Assembly: GCA_023227965.1 (NCBI GenBank)
Contig: JALOCA010000015.1
Location: 1-64,000 of the forward strand
Source: Lentimicrobiaceae bacterium
GTDB lineage: Bacteria > Bacteroidota > Bacteroidia > Bacteroidales > JALOCA01
Length of the DNA: 64,000 bases
Direction: 5' to 3'
Part shown: one piece after another, positions 41,671 through 49,699 of the stretch
Position numbering within the stretch: the stretch's first letter is position 1
Layout: every line of letters starts with the position of its first letter
Translations under genes and position numbers: made by a program
The notes under the pieces: generated by a model
Told to the model about the DNA's origin: nothing
The model's input: only the letters and a program-made list of their open reading frames with translations
The model's database searches: none

Positions 41671-44022
41671 CTAGTTTTTGATAAACTTTGTTGTTATTCT
41701 TTTGCCGTTGTTTTCTACTATCAACAGATAAAATCCATCATTCAGATTAGAGGTCTGGATAGCAGTAGTACTGTTATTCAACTTGCCGCTTATAATTTCT
41801 TTGCCAACCAAATCAAAAATATGATAATGAATATTAGATGTAATCTTTCCGCTAACCTGCACATACAAAACATCTTCGGCAGGATTTGGGAATATCTTGA
41901 TTTCTGGGAAGTCTGGCTTAACCTTTTTGATATCAGAAAAACTGCCACCACCGGGAGCACAATCAGTAAAATAAGCATTGCGAATAATATCTACACAGTT
42001 CATTAGTTTATTTACAGAAAACATGGAAGTATCGCTTGAAGTATAGTCTCTTGCAAAAACATAGGCAAGGTCAAACTGCTGTTTATCTCCTGGTTTGAAA
42101 GTAAAAGGGCCTGAAGAACTTATGCCTCTTCTATCTTCTGCTAAATTTTCATATGTAGCTTCTGCCATGTTCTGGCCTTGCCATGGAGGAGGTGTGCAAT
42201 TAGTACCCCAATTTAATGTGTCGCTTAATCCCGGAAACCAAAAATAAAAAACTAGATTATTATAAACAGAAGGATAAGACTTTTTCCCTTTTAAAAAGGA
42301 ATAGTATTCATCTGCCCGTTCCGGATCTGACAAAAAAGTAATGAAAGAATAATTAGTATAACTAAATGAAGACATACCATATCTTTCATTATCTGATATG
42401 GTATCACCAAAATGCGTTCCATTCACACTTTCATTACATAAAGGATGTCCTGTTTCGTCAAAATGCGGGTTGTCTGTTCCATCTGCATCTAATAAAGGTC
42501 CTTCTAAAACTATTACAGCTTGTGCTGGTGGATGACTCCCATAGATATTGTCTATTGCTTTGCCATTATATCCATAAAAGCAGCTCCGCTCTACATCACA
42601 TCCAATATAATCATCTTTGTTATAGCCGATATCGAAATCGGTGAAATTACCAATAAACGTACTGTCGTAAGTATTCTGAGAGCGGTTGTAAATATCGTAG
42701 TGTAAAAAAATAGTATTTTTAAATGCAGTATCGCTCATGCAATCAAAAGCATATGCCATTCCATGAACTTCCACTTTTATTTTATTTCCTAATGTTTCTT
42801 GATGGGCATTTCTATCATCATTGAAAATAAAGAAAACAGCTTCATCTCCTTTAATTAAAGGGTAGTCACCACTTCGTGCATTGTATTTTCCATCATTATT
42901 ATAATCATAGTAAGGGGCTAATTGTTCAGCTATTCCAAGATTTCCATCTCCGTTTCCAGGCCAGGAGGCAATATCTTCCGGAATGGCATAAGTGTCTTCC
43001 CACCAATGGTTTTTATGATATTCTATCTGCTCACGCGAAATTTTCCATAGCCTCGTCCAAAGGCTATCTTGATTTTCGGAATAATTTATGCTATCCATCA
43101 CCGGACCGGCAAAAAAGTCCTGCCCTCCATATAAATTGGGTCCTTGCCTGAACCTTTCCGCAGCTAAGTGAAGTTGCCCGTTATTATCTTTACCACCTAT
43201 CCATAGATTACTGGTAAAAATAGTGTTTTTACCACTTCCTTTAGGAACCTCAAAATGTGGATTAAACAAATCAGAACTAGTACTTGGTCCAGTATATGGA
43301 TCATAGGAGAACAAGAACCCTCTTGCATTAAAACCTGCGTTAATGTTATTTATGTTTAACGAATCGTAGCTACGACCAGGAATCACATTGATAAAAACAG
43401 TTCCAATCGTTCTGTAATAGTTGCTTTTAGAAGCAGTGTAATTAAATTTAATCCTCCCGGAGATTTTTGGAGATGGAATAAATACAATACTGCTATCTTC
43501 GCGGGATGAAATATAACCGATCTCATTGCTACAAAATATATTAAAAATTTTTATAGTATCATTTAAAAGTTGGTAATCATTTTTAATAAGATTAATTTTA
43601 ACTGGAAGACCAGCCTTGGCACGGATAAAATCATCTCCGCAAATAGGGAATGAGGAATCAGGTTCTATTTCAAAAACTACTTTTGCCCAGTTAGAAACAG
43701 AATTTAAATCCGTCACTTTTTTTACTCTGTATTGTAATGAGTCTTTAAATACATGACCTAATGAATAACGTGGTTGGTATGTTATAGTGTTATCTGTAAA
43801 TTCTACGTGTGCATATTCATTGGTCGGTTCTGTAATTTCAAATATTTTTACAGGATCCCCATCAGGAGAGTAATCATTATTAATAACATCTATTTCAATT
43901 CTGGATAAGACGTCTTCCATGTGTAAAAATCCGTAATCATCTACGGCTACAGGAGGCTGGTTCTGGGAATAGCCAAACTGTACTAAAAATGAAAGAATTA
44001 GCAATAAGGTTATTTTTTTCAT
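41671..44022 (-). CDS. Large T9SS cargo protein with Ig/cadherin-like N-terminus (paralogue 2)
   Basis: 783 residues. Signal peptide (1-19, ending FGYSQ). N-terminal Bacterial-Ig/cadherin-like modules (about 22-115, PPVAVDDYGF...VINNDYSPDGDPVKI, and 125-210), a central region shared with its neighbour (NINAGFNARGFLFS, FEVPKGSGKNTIFTSNLWI, WPGNGDGNLGIAEQLAPYYDYNNDGKYN with an EF-hand-like DYNNDG), and a type A T9SS sorting domain at about 690-783 (EIKIFPNPAEDVLYV, TKFIKN). The function is unknown; it is secreted or surface-bound. It is downstream of its paralogue, with 4 bases between stop and start, so they form one operon. Confidence 0.85.
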   Translation of the reverse strand: MKKITLLLILSFLVQFGYSQNQPPVAVDDYGFLHMEDVLSRIEIDVINNDYSPDGDPVKIFEITEPTNEYAHVEFTDNTITYQPRYSLGHVFKDSLQYRVKKVTDLNSVSNWAKVVFEIEPDSSFPICGDDFIRAKAGLPVKINLIKNDYQLLNDTIKIFNIFCSNEIGYISSREDSSIVFIPSPKISGRIKFNYTASKSNYYRTIGTVFINVIPGRSYDSLNINNINAGFNARGFLFSYDPYTGPSTSSDLFNPHFEVPKGSGKNTIFTSNLWIGGKDNNGQLHLAAERFRQGPNLYGGQDFFAGPVMDSINYSENQDSLWTRLWKISREQIEYHKNHWWEDTYAIPEDIASWPGNGDGNLGIAEQLAPYYDYNNDGKYNARSGDYPLIKGDEAVFFIFNDDRNAHQETLGNKIKVEVHGMAYAFDCMSDTAFKNTIFLHYDIYNRSQNTYDSTFIGNFTDFDIGYNKDDYIGCDVERSCFYGYNGKAIDNIYGSHPPAQAVIVLEGPLLDADGTDNPHFDETGHPLCNESVNGTHFGDTISDNERYGMSSFSYTNYSFITFLSDPERADEYYSFLKGKKSYPSVYNNLVFYFWFPGLSDTLNWGTNCTPPPWQGQNMAEATYENLAEDRRGISSSGPFTFKPGDKQQFDLAYVFARDYTSSDTSMFSVNKLMNCVDIIRNAYFTDCAPGGGSFSDIKKVKPDFPEIKIFPNPAEDVLYVQVSGKITSNIHYHIFDLVGKEIISGKLNNSTTAIQTSNLNDGFYLLIVENNGKRITTKFIKN

Positions 44023-44026
44023 AGCC

Positions 44027-46456
44027 TTACTTCTTTATAAATTTCTTGCTTATTAGGCCGTTATTTTCTGTAATAGTTAAGATGTAAAATCCTTTTTTTA
44101 GATTAGAAGTCTGGATAGCAGTAGTACTATTATTCAACTTGCCGCTTATAATTTCTTTGCCAACCAAATCAACAATATGATAACGGACATTAGATGTAAT
44201 CTTTCCGCTAAGCTGCACATACAAAACATCATCGGCAGGATTTGGGAATATCTTGATTTCTGGGAAGGCTGGCTTAAGCTTTTTGATATCAGAAAAACTG
44301 CCACCACCGGGAATGCTGTCGGCAAAATAGCACTTACGCAATTGGTCAACATATTGTTGAAGTTTTACCACTGAAGACCAAGCGGTATTCTGTGCATAAT
44401 CTCTTGCAAATGTGTAGGCAAGGTCTATTTCCTGCTTTTCGCCAGGATGAAAAGTAATGGGTCCTGTTACTCCAGTCGGACGAATGTGATTTCCGCCTGG
44501 ATTATTATCTGTCCAGAAAGAAGGTCCGTTTGGCGGAACACATCCGGATCCCCAGTGTAGTGTATCAGAATTTCCAGGGTACATAAAATTACAGGAAGGT
44601 CCATACGCTCCATAGCCATCAAGCCCCCAGCTTCCATAGGATAAATGGGAACTAGATTGCCATAAACCCTTTAATATCTTATAATATTCAAAATCATAGG
44701 TAGGATATAAATCTCCAAAGGTTGGCATTATTTCGGTAATGTCAAAATCATATACTCCAGTTAATCCCATTCGTTCATTATCAATTATAGTATCCCCGAA
44801 ACGGCTTCCATTTATGCTTTCGTTACATAATTGATTTCCATATTCGTCATACTTTGGATTGTCAATCCCGTCGTCGCTCATTTTTAAACCTTCCAGTACT
44901 GTTATCCCTTGTGCAGGTGGATGAGCACCATAGTTTTTTGGAATATTAATCCCAGGTGTAGAAACTTCCACTGGTTCATAATCCAAAGCATTGTAACCAT
45001 AAAACATTCCTCTTTCCACATCACTGCCCAAAAAATCATCATGTGGGTTTCCTATTTCTAGTTTGGTAAAGATGCCAAGGTATAAACTGTCGTAAGTATT
45101 CTGAGAACGGTTGAAGATATCGTAATGTACAAAAATGGTATTGTTGAAAGCCGAATCATTTGGGCGATCAAACGCATACATTAGCGAATGAATTTCCACA
45201 CCTAACTTTTTACCCAATGTTTCGTTATGGGCAAAGCGATTGTCGTTGTATATAGTTAATATTGCTTCATCTCCACGAATTATAGGATAATCGCCCGTTT
45301 CTGGATTGTAAACTCCATCGTTATTATAGTCAAAAAAAGAAGCAATGTTGGCTGCCTGCCCCAGGCTTACATCTCCATTCCCTGGCCATGTTTTTATCGC
45401 TTGCGGCATCTGGTAGCCAGCTTGCCACCAGTATGCCTTATGATAATCTATATCGCTTTTGCTGATTTTCCACAGACGCACCCACAGACTGTCCTGCTGA
45501 AAAGTATATTTGGTAGTATCCGTTACCGGTCCTGCCCAAAAGTCTTCTCCTATATTAAAATGCGGGCCTGTTCTGTACATTTCTGCAGCAACATGAAGTT
45601 GTCCACTTTCGTCTTTTCCGGCTATCCAAAGCGTATTTGTAAAAATGGTATGACAACCCGAACTTTTGGGCGCCTCAAAATGAGGAAGAAAAATTGCATC
45701 ACCGCCATTTGTTACATTTAATGTCGGATTGTTTGAGAAAAGAAATCCGCGTGCATCGGCTCCTGCATTGATATTATTTACAGTAAGCGAATCATAGGTA
45801 TGGTTCTCAAGAACATTTACCATTAAATGCCCATGACTGAAATATCCGTGTGGATAACCTTCGGGATATACGTCATATTGAACATCTACATAGCCTTTTA
45901 CATTGGTTACAGGAGTAATAGTAAGATTGCCCACGCTATCAATGGTTACATAACCTGCTATTGTAGAATTTCTATTAGAAACTCTTATTTTTATAGGTAT
46001 CCCCAACAACTGATAATCGTTTGCAAGTACGTTTATCGTTACCGGTATCAGGTTGTAGGCTGAAACAGTATCATTTATACAAACAACGAAAATGGAGTCC
46101 TGCTCAATTTCGTAAAGAACTTTTACCCATTCCGATTTGGAAGTAGTATCGTTTCTTTCCGTAATACGATAATAAACAGAATCGTAACCAAAATAATTTT
46201 CATAAGGTGTAGTAGTATAAGTAATTACACTATCAGAAAATGCTATTTTTCCGTGAAAAGGAGCGATAACTGTATCAATTTTAATAGAATCTCCATCTGG
46301 ATCGTAGTCGTTTAAAATTACGTAGAGGCTGATTCTGGATGCAGGGAGGGCTTCTTTAGCAAAACCGGAATCTGCAACGGCTACAGGTGGATGATTCTGA
46401 CATAATGCGCTAAATGTCAGCAATAAAAAGGAAATTACAAAGTAAATATTTTTCAT
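44027..46456 (-). CDS. Large T9SS cargo protein with Ig/cadherin-like N-terminus (paralogue 1)
   Basis: 809 residues from ATG 46456; an upstream ATG adds 21 residues before a good signal peptide (MKNIYFVISFLLLTFSALCQ), so I use the internal start. Same architecture as the downstream paralogue: two Ig/cadherin-like modules (PPVAVADSGF, ILNDYDPDGDSIKI), a central region with NINAGADARGFLFS, WPGNGDVSLGQAANIASFFD and YNNDGVYNPETGDYP, and a type A T9SS sorting domain. The last about 65 codons of the two genes are about 95 % identical in DNA, far more than the rest. Export through the T9SS is expected; the role is unknown. Confidence 0.85.
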   Translation of the reverse strand: MKNIYFVISFLLLTFSALCQNHPPVAVADSGFAKEALPASRISLYVILNDYDPDGDSIKIDTVIAPFHGKIAFSDSVITYTTTPYENYFGYDSVYYRITERNDTTSKSEWVKVLYEIEQDSIFVVCINDTVSAYNLIPVTINVLANDYQLLGIPIKIRVSNRNSTIAGYVTIDSVGNLTITPVTNVKGYVDVQYDVYPEGYPHGYFSHGHLMVNVLENHTYDSLTVNNINAGADARGFLFSNNPTLNVTNGGDAIFLPHFEAPKSSGCHTIFTNTLWIAGKDESGQLHVAAEMYRTGPHFNIGEDFWAGPVTDTTKYTFQQDSLWVRLWKISKSDIDYHKAYWWQAGYQMPQAIKTWPGNGDVSLGQAANIASFFDYNNDGVYNPETGDYPIIRGDEAILTIYNDNRFAHNETLGKKLGVEIHSLMYAFDRPNDSAFNNTIFVHYDIFNRSQNTYDSLYLGIFTKLEIGNPHDDFLGSDVERGMFYGYNALDYEPVEVSTPGINIPKNYGAHPPAQGITVLEGLKMSDDGIDNPKYDEYGNQLCNESINGSRFGDTIIDNERMGLTGVYDFDITEIMPTFGDLYPTYDFEYYKILKGLWQSSSHLSYGSWGLDGYGAYGPSCNFMYPGNSDTLHWGSGCVPPNGPSFWTDNNPGGNHIRPTGVTGPITFHPGEKQEIDLAYTFARDYAQNTAWSSVVKLQQYVDQLRKCYFADSIPGGGSFSDIKKLKPAFPEIKIFPNPADDVLYVQLSGKITSNVRYHIVDLVGKEIISGKLNNSTTAIQTSNLKKGFYILTITENNGLISKKFIKK

Positions 46457-46660
46457 AATATTAAGGAATAATAAAGGACGCTTTAAAATTATGAAATAAA
46501 AATGATATTTTAAAAACAATTTTATATGTTTTTTTTATTTTTTTAATCAAAAATAAATATCATGCAGAAATACAATAATTTAAAATGGAAATTATTATAA
46601 TTTGAAACAAATGGCAACTGCCGGTCGGATTTAACCCTTCATTGGTTGCTCCCCAGCAGA
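46457..46660. other. AT-rich leader region upstream of the T9SS pair
   Basis: Runs of A and T and no clear TAnnTTTG box. It probably contains the promoter of the 44-46.5 kb pair, but I cannot place it. Confidence 0.4.
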
Positions 46661-46879
46661 GCCAGTGTCCGTTTATCCCGGCAAACGAAAGTACTAAAAG
46701 TTTTCCTGACACAGTTTGTTGGGCACTTCTTCATTTTTACGGCGGTAAGCCGCCACGAGCTTTCGATGCCCGAAGAATACATCCACCGGATAGACCCGAA
46801 TGCCTTTTTAACGGTAATAGGAGCCAACGAAATCCTTGGAAAAGGATTTAAATCGCTCGGAGAGAAAATTCCAGAATAA
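46661..46879 (+). pseudogene. 3' remnant of a YitT/DUF2179 membrane protein gene
   Basis: The plus-strand frame ends AVSRHELSMPEEYIHRIDPN, then AFLTVIGANEILGKGFK and a stop at 46879. This is the C-terminal DUF2179 domain of YitT-family proteins (usual pattern VVSRxEL, IDPNAFIT, EVLGEGFK). The 5' part, which would encode the membrane helices (about 200 residues), is absent, and the start of the frame does not look like the family. It converges on intact ogt. Confidence 0.6.
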
Positions 46880-46910
46880 TTTTACTTAGGAAACTTGGAA
46901 TCATAAGGTT

Positions 46911-47393
46911 TTATAGAAATAAGCCCTCCGAAACATTTTGTTTTTCATGTTTTAGCAACCATTCCTTGCGCCACAATCCACCACCGTACCCAACAAGCTG
47001 CCCTGAGGAACCAATTACACGATGACAGGGGACAACGATGTTAAGGGGATTTTTCCCGTTTGCTGCACCAACAGCACGGGTAAGTTTTTCAGTACCAAGA
47101 TTCTTTGCAAGACTTTGATAACTTATGGTGGTTCCAAAAGGAATGTTTCGCAATTCTTCCCACACCTTCAGTTGGAAATCCGTCCCCTTAGGGCGAAGAG
47201 TCAACGAAAAAGCCTTGCGGGCTCCGGCAAAATATTCCTGTAATTGCTGAATACAGGGTGCGAGGCACCCGGGAATTTCTCCGATATTTTCCGGGGGTTC
47301 ATTTGAATACATTATGGAAGTTATTCCCAGATTGTTGCCTGTAATTTCCAGCCAGCCAACAGGAGAATTGTAATATGTTTTGTCCATTTGCAT
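46911..47393 (-). CDS. ogt: Methylated-DNA--protein-cysteine methyltransferase
   Basis: 160 residues. A small N-terminal domain and the conserved DNA-binding/active-site domain: FQLKVWEELRNIPFGTTISY, GTEKLTRAVGAANGKNPLNI and VVPCHRVIGSSGQLVGYGGG with the acceptor Cys123. It moves a methyl group from O6-methylguanine onto itself in one-time suicide repair. Normal length. It lies 15 bases downstream of glyS on the same strand, so it may share its promoter. A truncated copy of its 3' end lies at 41429-41577. Confidence 0.95.
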   Translation of the reverse strand: MQMDKTYYNSPVGWLEITGNNLGITSIMYSNEPPENIGEIPGCLAPCIQQLQEYFAGARKAFSLTLRPKGTDFQLKVWEELRNIPFGTTISYQSLAKNLGTEKLTRAVGAANGKNPLNIVVPCHRVIGSSGQLVGYGGGLWRKEWLLKHEKQNVSEGLFL

Positions 47394-47408
47394 TTCAAAA
47401 GTAATCGG

Positions 47409-48935
47409 TTACCTGTTTTTCTTTATCCGTAAGTTGATAATGGCAGAAATGTTTTCAATTGCAATACGATCCTGTTGCATGCTATCGCGTTCGCGTATGG
47501 TAACGGTATTGTCTTCCACAGTTTGGTTGTCAACGGTGATACAATAGGGCGTTCCGATGGCATCCTGCCGACGATAACGGCGTCCGATGGTATCTTTTTC
47601 TTCATACGCACAAAGGAAATTCTGTTTCAGAACGTCCATTATCTCACGGGCTTTTTCGGGCAAACCGTCTTTGTTTACCAAGGGAAAAACTGCGGCTTTT
47701 ATCGGTGCCAGTACCGGAGGGATGCGCATTACCACTCGATCCGATCCATCGTCCAGTTTTTCTTCTGTATAAGCGTTACTCAGCACAGCAAGGAAAGTAC
47801 GGTCGAGACCGATGGAGGTTTCTATTACGTAAGGAACGTAGCTTTCGTTGAGTTCGGAGTCGAAATACTGTATTTTTTTACCTGAGTATTGCTGGTGGGC
47901 ATTGAGATCGAAGTCGGTGCGGCTGTGGATGCCTTCCAGTTCCTTGAATCCGAAAGGAAATTCAAATTCGATGTCAGTGGCGGCATTGGCATAATGTGCC
48001 AGTTTGTCGTGATCGTGGTAGCGGTATTTGTTTTCGGGGATACCCAGGGAATGATGCCATTGCAACCGTTCTTTTTTCCAGAATTCAAACCATTCCAATT
48101 CGCTTCCCGGGCGAACAAAAAACTGCATTTCCATTTGTTCAAATTCCCGCATACGGAAAATGAACTGGCGGGCAACGATTTCGTTACGGAAGGCTTTTCC
48201 TATCTGCGCAATTCCGAAAGGAATCTTCATCCTTCCTGTTTTCTGTACATTAAGATAATTTACAAAAATTCCCTGTGCAGTTTCCGGACGAAGGTAAATG
48301 GCAGATGCCTCTTCGCCTATCGAGCCCATCTGGGTAGCAAACATCAGGTTGAACTGACGTACATCAGTCCAGTTACGTGTGCCTGAAATGGGGCAAACAA
48401 TTTCCAAATCAATGATTATCTGACGAACTTCTGCCAGGTCGTTTGCTTCCAAAGCAGCCACAAAACGTTTTCTTACCGAATCTATTTTTCCCTGGTATTC
48501 TTTCACGCGGGGATTGGTGGCGAGGTACATTTTTTCGTCGAAACTTTCACCGAAACGTTTGGCGGCTTTTCCCACCTCTTTGTTTATTTTGTCTTCAATC
48601 TTAGCCAGGTAATCTTCAATAAGCACATCAGCCCGGTAGCGTTTTTTTGAATCACGGTTGTCAATAAGCGGATCGTTGAAGGCATCAACATGCCCCGAGG
48701 CTTTCCAAACGGTGGGATGCATAAAGATTGCCGAATCCAGTCCCACGATGTTTTCGTGGTTCTGTACCATGGCTTTCCACCAATAGTTCTTAATGTTGTT
48801 TTTCAGTTCAACGCCATTCTGACCGTAGTCGTACACAGCACTCAGTCCGTCATAAATTTCGCTTGACGGGAACACAAAACCATATTCCCTTGCGTGAGAA
48901 ATGATTTTTCGGAAAAGTTCTTCGTTATTTGCCAT
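47409..48935 (-). CDS. glyS: Glycyl-tRNA synthetase (alpha2 type)
   Basis: 508 residues. The single-chain, class II enzyme. N-terminus FRKIISHAREYGFVFPSSEIYDGLSAVYDYGQNG is family-typical, which fixes the ATG at 48935. Motif 2 is in YLRPETAQGIFVNY and FRNEIVARQFIFRMREFEQMEMQFF (split here as two neighbouring stretches), motif 3 in VIETSIGLDRTFLAVL. A C-terminal anticodon-binding domain (about 400-500) follows. The gene is essential for translation. The -7 box lies only 4 bases upstream of the ATG, so the mRNA may be leaderless. Confidence 0.96.
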   Translation of the reverse strand: MANNEELFRKIISHAREYGFVFPSSEIYDGLSAVYDYGQNGVELKNNIKNYWWKAMVQNHENIVGLDSAIFMHPTVWKASGHVDAFNDPLIDNRDSKKRYRADVLIEDYLAKIEDKINKEVGKAAKRFGESFDEKMYLATNPRVKEYQGKIDSVRKRFVAALEANDLAEVRQIIIDLEIVCPISGTRNWTDVRQFNLMFATQMGSIGEEASAIYLRPETAQGIFVNYLNVQKTGRMKIPFGIAQIGKAFRNEIVARQFIFRMREFEQMEMQFFVRPGSELEWFEFWKKERLQWHHSLGIPENKYRYHDHDKLAHYANAATDIEFEFPFGFKELEGIHSRTDFDLNAHQQYSGKKIQYFDSELNESYVPYVIETSIGLDRTFLAVLSNAYTEEKLDDGSDRVVMRIPPVLAPIKAAVFPLVNKDGLPEKAREIMDVLKQNFLCAYEEKDTIGRRYRRQDAIGTPYCITVDNQTVEDNTVTIRERDSMQQDRIAIENISAIINLRIKKNR

Positions 48936-48939
48936 GCGG

Positions 48940-48947
48940 CAAAAGTA
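48940..48947 (-). promoter_or_regulatory. -7 box of glyS (TACTTTTG)
   Basis: Minus-strand TACTTTTG, 4 bases before the ATG. Because the N-terminus of GlyRS is well conserved, the start codon is not in doubt. Confidence 0.55.
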
Positions 48948-49103
48948 GTAAAAAAGATAAAAAATTATATTGAATGAATGATTGATTGACTGTCGGAAAA
49001 AATTAGTTTATCAGATTCCTATTTATTGTAAAAATTTTTTATAATCAGAGGTTATCTTTATTTTTTAAAAAGCATTTTTTCTTTCAGCCAGAATTTTTTA
49101 TAT

Positions 49104-49111
49104 TACCTTTG
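49104..49111 (+). promoter_or_regulatory. -7 box of the DUF3109 gene (TACCTTTG)
   Basis: TACCTTTG, 4 bases before the ATG at 49116. It is another case where transcription would begin about at the start codon. Confidence 0.5.
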
Positions 49112-49115
49112 CCAG

Positions 49116-49685
49116 ATGAAGATTATAGACAATTCCCTGATTACCGAAGAACTGTTTACGATATGCTTTTCGTGCGATCTTGCTGCCTGCAAAGGAGAAT
49201 GCTGCGTGGAAGGCGATGCCGGTGCACCACTCGAAATGGAGGAAATCTCTATCATAGAAGATAACCTTGAAGCCATTAAGCCATATATGTCGGAAAGTGG
49301 GTTGCAGGCAGTGGAAAAGACGGGAGTTTTTGATTATGATGCCTCCGGGCAGTTTGTAACCCCTCTGTTTGACGGGAAAGAATGTGCCTTTGTGTATTTT
49401 GAAAACGAAATTGCATTCTGCGCTATCGAAAAAGCCTTCCGGTTAGGGGAAATAAAATTCATTAAGCCAATTTCGTGCCATTTGTATCCCATTCGTATTA
49501 AAAAATATAATGGTTTCGATGTATTGAATTACCACCGCTGGCATATCTGTGAATCGGCGGTTACTGCCGGCAAGCGCAATGCAGTTTCATTGTATCGTTT
49601 TTTAAAAGAGCCCCTGATACGGAAGTTTGGGGAGGAGTGGTACGAAAAACTTTTGCAGTCGTTACCCGCAACTGGGAAAAAATAG
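49116..49685 (+). CDS. DUF3109 family cysteine-cluster protein
   Basis: 189 residues. A Cys-rich motif at the start (CFSCDLAACKGECC; Cys17, 20, 25, 29 and 30), a second cluster in CAFVYFENEIAFCAIE, and IKPISCHLYPIRI and RWHICESA near the end match DUF3109/YkgJ-like proteins. The cysteines could bind zinc or an iron-sulfur cluster. Cytoplasmic, function unknown. The stop is 14 bases from the convergent stop of lnt. Confidence 0.9.
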   Translation: MKIIDNSLITEELFTICFSCDLAACKGECCVEGDAGAPLEMEEISIIEDNLEAIKPYMSESGLQAVEKTGVFDYDASGQFVTPLFDGKECAFVYFENEIAFCAIEKAFRLGEIKFIKPISCHLYPIRIKKYNGFDVLNYHRWHICESAVTAGKRNAVSLYRFLKEPLIRKFGEEWYEKLLQSLPATGKK

Positions 49686-49699
49686 CTGTGTTATTTCTG

